From an uncultured Collinsella sp. (lineage in GTDB: Bacteria > Actinomycetota > Coriobacteriia > Coriobacteriales > Coriobacteriaceae), in assembly GCA_900768795.1 (NCBI GenBank), contig CAAGEH010000005.1, positions 32,682 to 96,681 on the forward strand: a stretch of 64,000 bases of DNA, written 5' to 3'. This document shows positions 34,146 through 42,737 of the stretch, piece by piece. The first letter of the stretch is position 1; each line of letters begins with the position of its first letter. The translations under genes were made by a program, and so were the position numbers. Under the pieces are notes generated by a model that worked only from the letters and a program-made list of their open reading frames with translations, was not told where the DNA came from and ran no database searches.

Positions 34146-35261
34146 CTATTCCGTTTCGGTATTGACGAGCTCGTTGAAGCGGCCGTCTTCGAGTATCGTG
34201 TCGAGTACGGCGAGAGCGCAGGCAGCTTCGGCGACGGGTACAGCTCTGGGGACGATGCAGGGATCATGCCTGCCTTTTATCACGAGCTCTCGGTCGGTTT
34301 GCTCATCAAGGTCAACGGTGAGCTGCGTCTTGCCGATTGAAGGCGTGGGTTTAACTGCCGCACGCCACATAAGCGGCTCGCCGGTTGTGATTCCGCCGAG
34401 AATTCCGCCGGCGTTGTTGGAGTTGAGCGTTACCCTTCCGTCGCGCATCCGATACTCGTCGTTGTTCTCCGATCCGCGCATGGCGGCAACGGCAAAACCT
34501 GCACCGAATTCGACGCCCTTCACCGCCGGTATGGCGAAGACGGCGGAAGCGATCCGGTTTTCCATGCCGTCGAACATCGGGTCACCCAAGCCCGTTGGAA
34601 GTCCATATACGCCGCATTCGATGACGCCGCCGACGCTATCGAGATCGGCTACAGCCGAGCGCACCTCCTCAAGCATCAGCTCGGAGGCGTCCGAATCGAT
34701 CGTCGGCAGAGGATTGCTTAAGATGCTCTTACGGTCTTCCAGACGGTACGTTTGGTCATCCATGGGAAGGTCGAACGCTCCTCCGATTTGCGCCACGTGA
34801 GCCATGATCTTGATGCCCATATGCTCGAGCGCCTGCAGGGCGATGCCCCCGGCGATGCAGAGCGGTGCTGTGAGACGTCCCGAGAAATGGCCCCCTCCCG
34901 CCACATCGTGCTTGTTCTCGTATTTGACGCGCGCGGGGTAGTCGGCATGGCCGGGTCTCGGGGCTTTTCTCAGTTCCGAGTAGTCCTTGGAGCGCGTGTT
35001 CGTATTATCGATCGTTGCCGCGATGGGTGCGCCGCACGTGTGCCCGTCTACGATTCCCGCAATGATGTTGACGCGGTCGGCTTCCTTGCGCTTCGTGGAC
35101 GTTTCGCCCTTGCCGGGTGCCCTTCGGTCCATAAAACGCTGCAATTCTTCGAGATCGACGGGGATTCCCGCTGGAATTCCATCGAGAGAGCATCCAATGG
35201 CGGGGGAGTGCGACTGACCGAATATGCTGAGATGCAGCACGTTTCCGTACGTAGATGACAT
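34146..35261 (-). CDS. aroC: Chorismate synthase
   Basis: This 371-residue FMN-dependent lyase makes chorismate from EPSP. Signatures are the N-terminal FGQSHSPAIGCSLDGIPAGI (catalytic His), RPGHADYPARVKY, AGGGHFSGRLTAP and NSNNAGGILGGITTG, and a conserved Arg/His-bearing RHDPCIVPRAVPVAEA near the end. It follows aroA by three bases and is followed by pheA after three bases, in a tightly packed operon. Confidence 0.97.
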   Translation of the reverse strand: MSSTYGNVLHLSIFGQSHSPAIGCSLDGIPAGIPVDLEELQRFMDRRAPGKGETSTKRKEADRVNIIAGIVDGHTCGAPIAATIDNTNTRSKDYSELRKAPRPGHADYPARVKYENKHDVAGGGHFSGRLTAPLCIAGGIALQALEHMGIKIMAHVAQIGGAFDLPMDDQTYRLEDRKSILSNPLPTIDSDASELMLEEVRSAVADLDSVGGVIECGVYGLPTGLGDPMFDGMENRIASAVFAIPAVKGVEFGAGFAVAAMRGSENNDEYRMRDGRVTLNSNNAGGILGGITTGEPLMWRAAVKPTPSIGKTQLTVDLDEQTDRELVIKGRHDPCIVPRAVPVAEAACALAVLDTILEDGRFNELVNTETE

Positions 35262-35264
35262 CGT

Positions 35265-36584
35265 TTACTCCTCGATGAGCGTCACATTTCCGCCAAGCAG
35301 CTTGAAATGCTCGAAGAAGGACGGATACGATTTGTTGACCGCTTCGGCTCCATGGATCTCAACGGATCCCGAGCAGCGTGTGGCGGCAACTGCCGCCATC
35401 ATCGCGATACGGTGATCGTTATGCGAGCTGACGATACCTCCGGGCAGCTGCTCCTGTCCGCATGCGATGAGGGAATCGCCTTCCACGATGATGCGGGCAC
35501 CGAGTGCACGCAGCTCATGCGAGGTCGTTTCGAGACGATCGGATTCCTTGATGCGCAGGCGAGCACAATCGTTGACGAACGTGGTGCCTTTGGCGAATGC
35601 GGCGACAGCCGAGATGACGGGCACGAGATCGGGTATATCCTTGGCGCTCATTTGGAACCCGACGATCTTGTCGGGTCTGATCGTGGCGGCGTCCGTCGAG
35701 CGCAGGATACGGGCTCCGAATCGCGAGAGTGCCGCAAGGATGTTTCTGTCGCCTTGAGCCGAGGTTAGAGAAATCCCCTCGACTGTCACGGTTCTATCGC
35801 TGAGGGCACCAGCACAGAGCCAAAAAGCCGCATTGGACCAATCGCCCTCGACTTTGACTTCGCCCGGTGTCGTGTAGGGTAGACCTGATGTCGTGTAGCG
35901 CGTGATCGCCGGGTTCTCGGATGTTTCCTTCCGTGTTTCGACGGAAACATCGACCCCGAATTGGCGCAGTGCCTGAATCGTGAGCTTGATATAGGGTTTT
36001 GATTCGACAAACCCCTCGACTTCAACGGTGACGGGTTTTCCTAGCACGGGGGCGGCGAGCAGAAGTCCCGAGATGTACTGCGAGCTGATGTTTCCCGGAA
36101 GTTTGAACGTTCCGGGCTTGAGGCGACCCGTCTCCTTGAGCGGAAAGCCGCCAAGCCCTTGAAGGTCGCAGCCGCCGGCAATCAGCTCCTCCGAGAGGGG
36201 CGACAAGGGCCTCGCACCGAGGCGGCCGGATCCGATAAACGTGGCGTCCGCACCGAGCGCGCAGGCGACGGGGAGCATGAACCTCAAGGTCGAACCGCTT
36301 TCTCCGCAATCGAGCGTTCCTCCGCAAAATGCCTTGAGGATGCCCAATTGCGAGCTCTTGACGATGGGCTTGACCGTAAAGCCGTCTTCAACGGTATCGA
36401 TTTTCGCCCCGAGTGCCCCAAGACAGCGTATCGTTGCCTCGATATCGGCGCATGTCGTGTTGCAGATCACGTGCGTCTCGGAATTGGAGAGCGCCGCCGC
36501 GATAATGAGGCGATGCGCCATAGATTTCGATGCGATGGCGGGAACCGTTCCCGATAGGAGTCCAGGTTCTATCCTTGCGATCAT
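35265..36584 (-). CDS. aroA: EPSP synthase (3-phosphoshikimate 1-carboxyvinyltransferase)
   Basis: This 439-residue enzyme transfers enolpyruvyl from PEP to shikimate-3-phosphate. The two-lobed fold can be followed through the N-terminal SKSMAHR (Lys and Arg of the active site), CGESGSTLRFM in place of the E. coli NAGTAMRP loop, GNISSQYISGLLLAAP, VEGDWSNAAF, LRIKESDRL and HNDHRIAM. The ESGSTLRF form of the PEP loop is shared with Firmicutes-type enzymes. The start abuts the aroB stop (TAA immediately before ATG). Confidence 0.96.
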   Translation of the reverse strand: MIARIEPGLLSGTVPAIASKSMAHRLIIAAALSNSETHVICNTTCADIEATIRCLGALGAKIDTVEDGFTVKPIVKSSQLGILKAFCGGTLDCGESGSTLRFMLPVACALGADATFIGSGRLGARPLSPLSEELIAGGCDLQGLGGFPLKETGRLKPGTFKLPGNISSQYISGLLLAAPVLGKPVTVEVEGFVESKPYIKLTIQALRQFGVDVSVETRKETSENPAITRYTTSGLPYTTPGEVKVEGDWSNAAFWLCAGALSDRTVTVEGISLTSAQGDRNILAALSRFGARILRSTDAATIRPDKIVGFQMSAKDIPDLVPVISAVAAFAKGTTFVNDCARLRIKESDRLETTSHELRALGARIIVEGDSLIACGQEQLPGGIVSSHNDHRIAMMAAVAATRCSGSVEIHGAEAVNKSYPSFFEHFKLLGGNVTLIEE

Positions 36585-37697
36585 TTAAGCTGTGGCTCCG
36601 TTCGTTTCTAGTCCGGTTCGAATGATTTTGCTAAACGTTTCAAGCGGCGTGGGCTGTATCGAGCATGCCCCGATGCGTCTCGGTAGGACGAGGTCGATCG
36701 TGTCGCCATTTCTTTTTTTGTCGTGGAGCGCCTCTGTGTACACGTCTGCGGGATCGAGCTCGGTCGAGGTATGAAGTCCGTGTCGCCGGGCGAGGCTTTC
36801 GATTCGCTCAGGCACCTCGCTGTCGCATGCTCCCAAGGCCTGCGAGGCTCGAGCGATAGCGACTATGCCGATGGATACGCAGTTTCCGTGTCCGAGCTTG
36901 AAGTGCTCGCATGCTTCGACCGCATGTCCGATGCTGTGGCCCAGGTTCAAGAGCTTGCGCTGCCCGTTTTCGCGTTCGTCCGCGGCGACGACTGCGCGCT
37001 TGATGTTGATGTTTCTCGCGATCAGCTCTGCCACGCGTCCTATGTCCTGTTTGAGCAGGTCCAGTGTGAGCGGGGTCTTCTCGAGTTCCTCAAACAGCTG
37101 CTCATCTCCGATTACGCAGTGCTTGATGACCTCGCCGCATCCGTCTGAGAATTGTTCCGGCGATAGCGTCGCCAGGCACCCGACGTCGGCGATGACGGCG
37201 CTGGGTTGCCAAAAGGCGCCGGCAAGGTTCTTGCCGGCTGCTAGGTCCACCGCCGTCTTGCCTCCTACCGAGGAGTCGACCATGGCGAGTAGGCTCGTCG
37301 GCACCTGAACGAACCGCGTGCCTCGCATATAGCTTGCTGCCGCAAAGCCGGCTATGTCGCCCGTGACCCCTCCGCCCAGAGCGACGATGACGTCGTTTCG
37401 ATCGAGTTCGCTTTCCGCTATGAATTCAAGGATGTTTTCAAGCGTGGAAAGCCGTTTGTGCTCCTCTCCGGCTTCAAATGTGCAGGTGGCCACCGTGTAG
37501 CCCGCTGCTTTCAGGCTGGCGCTTACCGGTTCGGAATAGAGCGGTCCGACGTTTGAGTCGGTGACGATTACCGCTTTCGATCCGCCGGCGGCGTTGCGCG
37601 TGATCTCTCCCACGCGTTCCAGCAGGAACGTGCCGATATGGACCTGGTAGGGCCGCTCGGTCAAAACGTCGAGCGTGTAGCTATTGTGGTTTTGCAC
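36585..37697 (-). CDS. aroB: 3-dehydroquinate synthase (functional copy)
   Basis: This 370-residue NAD- and metal-dependent enzyme cyclises DAHP to dehydroquinate. NAD loop ALGGGVTGDIAGFAAA, TSLLAMVDSSVGGKTAVDL, the Glu/Lys of GCGEVIKHCVI and both His motifs (NLGHSIGHAVE and LGHGNCVSIG) are intact, in contrast to the paralogue at 23829-24941. I place the start at GTG 37697, which has AGGAG 4 bases upstream and falls after the tyrA stop. The frame also opens at two ATG codons (37724 and 37721), but these overlap tyrA and have no ribosome-binding site. Confidence 0.95.
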   Translation of the reverse strand: MQNHNSYTLDVLTERPYQVHIGTFLLERVGEITRNAAGGSKAVIVTDSNVGPLYSEPVSASLKAAGYTVATCTFEAGEEHKRLSTLENILEFIAESELDRNDVIVALGGGVTGDIAGFAAASYMRGTRFVQVPTSLLAMVDSSVGGKTAVDLAAGKNLAGAFWQPSAVIADVGCLATLSPEQFSDGCGEVIKHCVIGDEQLFEELEKTPLTLDLLKQDIGRVAELIARNINIKRAVVAADERENGQRKLLNLGHSIGHAVEACEHFKLGHGNCVSIGIVAIARASQALGACDSEVPERIESLARRHGLHTSTELDPADVYTEALHDKKRNGDTIDLVLPRRIGACSIQPTPLETFSKIIRTGLETNGATA

Positions 37698-37704
37698 GAT
37701 GCTC

Positions 37705-38613
37705 CTATCGATTCTGCTCATCATCGAGCGCTCGTTTGATGCGGTCTCCGTCGGCGAGAAGCCGTTTCAACTGGCCCGCATCGCGAGCTCCGAGCGCGTC
37801 GGAAACTCCTTGCAGCGAAGCGATGATATGGTCGACTTCGAACTTGAGGTTGTCCGCGTCTTCCATCATGAGCTCTGTCCACATTTTCGGATTGAGATGC
37901 GCTACGCGCGTCAGGTCGCGATAGCTTCCCGCCGAAAAGCCATGGTGTTCTTGAGCTGTGGGACTTTTTACATAGGCGTTCGAGACGACATGTGCGAGTT
38001 GACTCGTATATGCGATGACGCGGTCGTGTTCCTCGGGGGTGGTTACGCTAAAGGTCTCAAACCCCAAAGGTAAAACGAGCTCATGGACTCGGTCGAGCAG
38101 CTTGAGCCGTTCAATATCATCTGTTGCGGGCGGGACGAGGACGAGGGGCGCCCCTTTGAATAAATCCGCGCGCGCATGCGCGTAACCGGAAAATTGCGTT
38201 CCCGCCATGGGGTGTGCGCCGACAAAGTGGAAACCGTGCTGCGTTGCAAGCTTGAAGGCTGCCTCGCAGATGACCTGTTTGGTTCCGCCCGTGTCGATAA
38301 CCACGGGACCGTCATCGATTTCTGCTCCCGTTGTTGCCCCTGCGATGGCTGCGGCATGCCTCTCCAGCCATTCGATGCAGGCGGAAGGATAGGCGGCGAG
38401 AACGATCAGGTTGCATTCGCGAATCGTCTCGTCGTTCAGCTCTCCTTGGACGGTGTCGACCCGGGAGGCTGCCATGACGTCGCTGTCGGGGTCATACGCG
38501 AGAACACGGTTTCCCGTTGCCGCATACCCTCGAGCGAAGCTGCCTCCTATAAGCCCGAGGCCGACGATGCCCACGGTGTAGGTTTCCGTTCGATTCGATC
38601 GGGTTCCGCTCAT
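37705..38613 (-). CDS. tyrA: Prephenate dehydrogenase
   Basis: This 302-residue NAD-dependent enzyme oxidises prephenate to 4-hydroxyphenylpyruvate on the tyrosine branch. The Rossmann loop GIVGLGLIGGSFARG is at the N-terminus, followed by VVIDTGGTKQVI, the active-site FVGAHPMAGTQFSGY (catalytic His) and TPEEHDRVIAYTSQLAH. No ACT domain follows, so tyrosine feedback through ACT is not expected. ATG 38613 is five bases after the aroF stop; the ribosome-binding site is weak, so translation may depend on coupling. Confidence 0.94.
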   Translation of the reverse strand: MSGTRSNRTETYTVGIVGLGLIGGSFARGYAATGNRVLAYDPDSDVMAASRVDTVQGELNDETIRECNLIVLAAYPSACIEWLERHAAAIAGATTGAEIDDGPVVIDTGGTKQVICEAAFKLATQHGFHFVGAHPMAGTQFSGYAHARADLFKGAPLVLVPPATDDIERLKLLDRVHELVLPLGFETFSVTTPEEHDRVIAYTSQLAHVVSNAYVKSPTAQEHHGFSAGSYRDLTRVAHLNPKMWTELMMEDADNLKFEVDHIIASLQGVSDALGARDAGQLKRLLADGDRIKRALDDEQNR

Positions 38614-38618
38614 GGTGT

Positions 38619-39653
38619 CTATGCCCAAATCTTGTTGGGCTCGAGGGGAGCAACCACTTCGCGAATCTGCATGATATGCTGCATGACCTGGTCGAACTGG
38701 TCGGGCGTGAGGGCCTGCGCACCGTCGGACCACGCTTTACTCGGATTGTCGTGAACTTCGATCTCGAGTCCGTTAGCGCCGGCGGCCGTCGCCGCGAGGG
38801 CCATGGGCTCGACATAGCGCGTGTATCCGGTTGCATGGCTCGGGTCCGCAACGATCGGAAGATGCGAGAGATAATGGACTGTCGGGATGGCGTTGAGGTC
38901 AAACGTGTTGCGCGTGCGCGTCTCGAAGGTTCGGATGCCGCGTTCGCAAAGGATGACGTTCGGATTGCCCTCGCTCATGATGTATTCAGCGGCCATCAAG
39001 AGCTCATCGACCGTTCCGGACATACCGCGCTTGAGAAGCACGGGGGTCGTGGTCTTTCCCACTTCTTTGAGGAGGGGGAAGTTCTGAGCGTTGCGTGCGC
39101 CGATCTGCATGACCTCGATGTTATGGTCGAGGAAGGTTTGAACATCGCGCGGGTCCATGATCTCGGTCACGATGGGCATATCGAGTTCATCCGCTGCCTC
39201 CCGGAGCAGGTCAAGTCCTTTCTCGCCCATTCCCTGGTAGGCGTAGGGAGAAGTGCGCGGCTTGTATGCCCCACCGCGCAGCATGGTCGCGCCCGCAGCC
39301 TTGACGCGCCTTGCGATGCGAATCAGGTTGTCGCCCTCAACGGAACAGGGGCCTGCTATCACCTGGAAGTTGTTGCCGCCGACGAGCACGCCGTGACCGC
39401 AGTCGACGACGGTGTCGTCGGGATGGAACTTGCGGTTCGCCTTTTTAAAGGGCTCCGAAACGCGTTGCACGCGTTCGACTACGTCCATGGATTCAAGGAG
39501 GAACGGGTCGATCTTGGTAGTGTCGCCCACGAGTCCGATGATGGTCTCGTTTTCACCGCGAGACACATCGCAAGACAGGCCTTTTGTCTCGATCCACGAT
39601 ACGATGTGGTCGACTGCCTGGTTCGAAACGTCCTTTCGCAGAATCGCAATCAT
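38619..39653 (-). CDS. aroF: 3-deoxy-7-phosphoheptulonate (DAHP) synthase
   Basis: This 344-residue enzyme catalyses the first committed step, PEP plus erythrose-4-phosphate to DAHP. It is the type I-beta form with an N-terminal ferredoxin-like regulatory domain (1-70, MIAILRKDVSNQAVDHIV). The TIM barrel carries IAGPCSVE, LRGGAYKPRTSPYAYQG (PEP/E4P site), QIGARNAQNF, LLKRGMSGT and VADPSHATGY. The extra domain usually mediates tyrosine or phenylalanine inhibition. GGGG lies 7 bases before ATG 39653. It opens the aromatic operon, divergent from the tRNA-Arg promoter. In the 138-base gap I see no attenuator or T-box. Confidence 0.96.
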   Translation of the reverse strand: MIAILRKDVSNQAVDHIVSWIETKGLSCDVSRGENETIIGLVGDTTKIDPFLLESMDVVERVQRVSEPFKKANRKFHPDDTVVDCGHGVLVGGNNFQVIAGPCSVEGDNLIRIARRVKAAGATMLRGGAYKPRTSPYAYQGMGEKGLDLLREAADELDMPIVTEIMDPRDVQTFLDHNIEVMQIGARNAQNFPLLKEVGKTTTPVLLKRGMSGTVDELLMAAEYIMSEGNPNVILCERGIRTFETRTRNTFDLNAIPTVHYLSHLPIVADPSHATGYTRYVEPMALAATAAGANGLEIEVHDNPSKAWSDGAQALTPDQFDQVMQHIMQIREVVAPLEPNKIWA

Positions 39654-39751
39654 GCAATTACCCCTTTGTGATGAGCTATCAAGCTGTTGCTACATATAAG
39701 TTATTGCAGTGTATACCAATGCGGGGTTTTCGTTTGAGCTGCATGTCATTT

Positions 39752-39779
39752 TTGCGTCTCATTCTCTCTTGGATATAAT
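39752..39779 (+). promoter_or_regulatory. tRNA-Arg promoter
   Basis: TTGCGT (39752-39757), a 16-base spacer and a perfect TATAAT (39774-39779) end 12 bases before the first tRNA base. This is the closest match to the sigma-A consensus in the window. Confidence 0.72.
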
Positions 39780-39791
39780 AGCTAGCGATGT

Positions 39792-39868
39792 GCCCTATTA
39801 GCTCAGGGGATTAGAGCGTCTGCCTCCGGAGCAGAAGGCCGTTGGTTCGAATCCAACATGGGGCACCA
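39792..39868 (+). tRNA. tRNA-Arg (anticodon CCG)
   Basis: This 77-base tRNA reads CGG codons. The acceptor GCCCTAT pairs with ATGGGGC (one G-U pair), the D arm is GCTC/GAGC, the anticodon stem TCTGC/GCAGA holds loop CTCCGGA with anticodon CCG, and the T arm is GTTGG-TTCGAAT-CCAAC. The CCA end is encoded. It stands alone, between the divergent aromatic operon and the P-type ATPase gene. Confidence 0.96.
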
Positions 39869-39934
39869 CACGCACTTCACGGGCCGTTCGCTTGCGTGCG
39901 AGCGGCTCTTTTCTATAGAGATGTGGAGCCGGTC

Positions 39935-42634
39935 ATGGACGATCAGTCGCCGATCGTGGGTCTAACTTCCGCTGAGGTTCAAACGCGAATCTCCGAGGGC
40001 CGGGTCAATGTCAACATGGAGCTCAAGACCAAATCGGTCAAGGAGCTTCTTCTCGATAACCTCTGCACGGTCTTCAACCTTGTCAATTTTGTCCTTGCGT
40101 TTTTCGTGCTTCTTACCGGTTCCTTTAAAAACCTCTCGTTTCTGATCATCGTCGTGCTCAATACCGGAATCGGCGTAGTCCAATCCGTTCGGTCCAAACG
40201 CATGGTCGACAAGCTCACGTTGCTCGCTACGAAAAAGGCCCATGTCGTTCGAGATTCAGCCGAGCTTGAGCTTGATTTGGACCAGATCGTCATCGACGAT
40301 ATCGTCCATCTCGGTCGCGGCGACCAGATTCCAGCCGACGCCGTGGTCGTATCCGGTGAAGCCAGCGTGAACGAGAGCCTACTCACAGGTGAGAGCGATC
40401 TCATCAAAAAAGGTGTGGGCTCGCAACTTATGAGCGGAAGCTTCATCGACTCGGGAACGGTTCTGGCCCGCGTTATTCACGTCGGTGCGGATAATTACGT
40501 TGCAAAGATCAACAACGAGGCAAAATACGTAAAAAAGGTCAATTCGGAGATCATGAATTCGCTCAATGCGATCGTGCGCTTTGCAAGCGTCGTCATGATT
40601 CCTTTGGGGCTTGCGCTTTTGATTTCAAGCCTCAACACCTCTTTTGAGAAGGCAGGTTCTCCCGGTGGGTCCCTGTTCTCGTGGGTCGTGGAAAGGATTC
40701 TCTCAGGGCATCCGCCAACCTCCGAGCTGCTTTCTATGGTCGGGGCGCTTCTCGGCATGATTCCGCAGGGCCTTGTGCTTCTGACCTCTTCCGTTCTTGC
40801 GATCGCGACCATTCGTCTGGCTCGGCGCCGTGTCCTTGTCCAGCAGCTGTACTGCATCGAGACGCTTGCACGCGTCGACGTGCTGTGCCTCGATAAGACC
40901 GGGACGATCACGTCCGGGCATATGGAGGTTGCGGGTACCCACGGGCTGTGCGCGGAGGGGGAGACCTCAGATGTGCCGGCTCCTGATGAGCTCGAATTCG
41001 CACTTGCCAATATCGCCCGCGCATCTGAGTCCGATCCGAACGAGACGTCTGCCGCCTTGCTCGCATACTACGTCGATAGCGCCGTTCCCACGTCTGAGCC
41101 CATCCGTATGATTCCGTTTTCTTCTGCTAAGAAGTGGAGCGGGGCCACATTTACCGAAGGCTCTTATGTTATGGGCGCGGCTCAGTTCATTCTCGATCCC
41201 GCCGCGTTCTCCCTTGTCGAGGCTCAGGCCAACGCGCTTGCCTCGAGCTGTCGTGTCCTTTTGGTAGCCGAGGTCGATGGCTTCAACAACGATGGAGATA
41301 TACAGGGAACCCCCAGGCCACTCGGTTTCGTCACGATCCGTGATGAGATTCGCGCCTCGGCAAAGGACACCATTGCGTTTTTTAACGAGCAGGGCGTAGC
41401 TCTTAACGTCATCTCCGGTGATGACCCCCGGACCGTTTCCTCTATCGCTCGCTATGTGGGTGTTCCCGGTGCTGATGCGTATGTCGATGCGACCACGCTC
41501 GACACCCCTGCAAAGATCGACGCTGCGGTTGACAGGTACCATGTTTTCGGTCGCGTCACCCCTCAACAAAAGCGTGAGTTCGTCCAGGCTTTCAAGCGCC
41601 GTGGGCACACCGTCGCCATGACGGGTGACGGCGTCAACGATGTCCTCGCTCTCAAGGAGTCAGATTGTTCGGTGGCTATGGCGGCGGGTTCGGATGCTGC
41701 GCGCAACGTTGCGGAGATCGTTTTGGTGGATAACGATTTCGCTTCGATGCCGGCTGTCGTCGCCGAGGGAAGACGCTCCATCAACAATCTCCAGCGTTCC
41801 GCTGCGCTGTTTTTAACGAAAACGTTGTTCTCCATGGGTCTTGCTGCGATCTGCATCGCGTTTCCGCCGTATCCGTTCGAGCCAATCCAGATGACGCTTA
41901 TCAATTTCTTCTGTATCGGTGCACCCGGTTTCGTGCTCGGTCTTGAGCCCAATCGCGCTCTCGTCAAGGGTAGGTTCTTAAGTAACGTTCTTAAAAAAGC
42001 GCTTCCTGCCTCACTTTTCGTTATTCTTGCCGCGTGCCTCAACATTTTCTTCGCTCGTGTCTTCAATTTCAGCTCGCTCACGCTTTCCACCATGTGTCTC
42101 GTCACGTCTGCATCGGTGAGCGCGGCGCTTATTTTCCGTATCTCGCGCCCGTTTACACCGCTTAGAGCCTGCCTGTTCGCTTTTGTCTGCATCGGGCTTT
42201 CGGTCGGCATCATCGGGTTCCCGAGTTTCTTTTCAATCGCAGAGCTTTCTTTGCAGGTTTTCCTCCTGCTTGCGGTCATCGTACTTGCGAGCGTTTCCGG
42301 TTTCTTTAAGCTTTCCGAGTACCTTTCCAGCAAGGAGCTGAGTTTGACGAGGCCTGCAACGGGTTTTGGTCGTGGCATTCGCGTCAGATATAAAAGGGGG
42401 GCCAAAAAGGTTTCCTCTACGGGTTCGGACCTGCGCCGGTTTATCGTTCGCGTGTCGAACGACCTTCAGGAGCGCTCTGCCAACCATGAGGAGAAAAAAG
42501 CCGTACGCGATGCCGAGCGCGACGCTGAACGGGTTGTTCTCGATTCGCGTAAGGCTAAATCCAAGCGCGTCGTGCAGGTGCCCGATGGCATTCGCGTGCA
42601 CATGCCCGCCAAGCGTAAGCAGATGAGAAGGTGA
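39935..42634 (+). CDS. P-type cation-transporting ATPase (CtpE-like)
   Basis: This 899-residue ion pump has an actuator loop TGES (about 151), the phosphorylated D320 in CLDKTGTI and the hinge GDGVND (about 563-568). Ten membrane segments appear: two pairs in the N-terminal part, with IPQG in the fourth, and six after residue 600. There is no N-terminal heavy-metal domain. The layout and the IPQGLVLLTSS segment recall mycobacterial CtpE, a calcium pump, but ion specificity is inferred only. The last 95 residues form a strongly basic cytosolic tail that most relatives lack. ATG 39935 follows GGAG by 7 bases; the frame opens earlier through the tRNA but that part is not coding. Confidence 0.9.
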   Translation: MDDQSPIVGLTSAEVQTRISEGRVNVNMELKTKSVKELLLDNLCTVFNLVNFVLAFFVLLTGSFKNLSFLIIVVLNTGIGVVQSVRSKRMVDKLTLLATKKAHVVRDSAELELDLDQIVIDDIVHLGRGDQIPADAVVVSGEASVNESLLTGESDLIKKGVGSQLMSGSFIDSGTVLARVIHVGADNYVAKINNEAKYVKKVNSEIMNSLNAIVRFASVVMIPLGLALLISSLNTSFEKAGSPGGSLFSWVVERILSGHPPTSELLSMVGALLGMIPQGLVLLTSSVLAIATIRLARRRVLVQQLYCIETLARVDVLCLDKTGTITSGHMEVAGTHGLCAEGETSDVPAPDELEFALANIARASESDPNETSAALLAYYVDSAVPTSEPIRMIPFSSAKKWSGATFTEGSYVMGAAQFILDPAAFSLVEAQANALASSCRVLLVAEVDGFNNDGDIQGTPRPLGFVTIRDEIRASAKDTIAFFNEQGVALNVISGDDPRTVSSIARYVGVPGADAYVDATTLDTPAKIDAAVDRYHVFGRVTPQQKREFVQAFKRRGHTVAMTGDGVNDVLALKESDCSVAMAAGSDAARNVAEIVLVDNDFASMPAVVAEGRRSINNLQRSAALFLTKTLFSMGLAAICIAFPPYPFEPIQMTLINFFCIGAPGFVLGLEPNRALVKGRFLSNVLKKALPASLFVILAACLNIFFARVFNFSSLTLSTMCLVTSASVSAALIFRISRPFTPLRACLFAFVCIGLSVGIIGFPSFFSIAELSLQVFLLLAVIVLASVSGFFKLSEYLSSKELSLTRPATGFGRGIRVRYKRGAKKVSSTGSDLRRFIVRVSNDLQERSANHEEKKAVRDAERDAERVVLDSRKAKSKRVVQVPDGIRVHMPAKRKQMRR

Positions 42635-42737
42635 CATTTTTAAGAGAGATGCCAGTAGGGCATCACTGCGCTCATTTGTCAGGTAAGATTTGCTCGTTCG
42701 AATTGTTGTTTAATGCGAATCGGAGGATAAGGGACTC

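Noticed and set aside
37698..37724. Earlier ATG starts for aroB
   Set aside because: They overlap tyrA without a ribosome-binding site; GTG 37697 has AGGAG at good spacing.
39654..39791. Attenuator or leader peptide ahead of the aromatic operon
   Set aside because: No Phe/Tyr/Trp codon run and no competing hairpins; the gap holds only promoter-like boxes.
42648..42664. Hairpin GATGCC-AGTAG-GGCATC after the P-type ATPase as a terminator
   Set aside because: There is no T tract after the stem on either strand.
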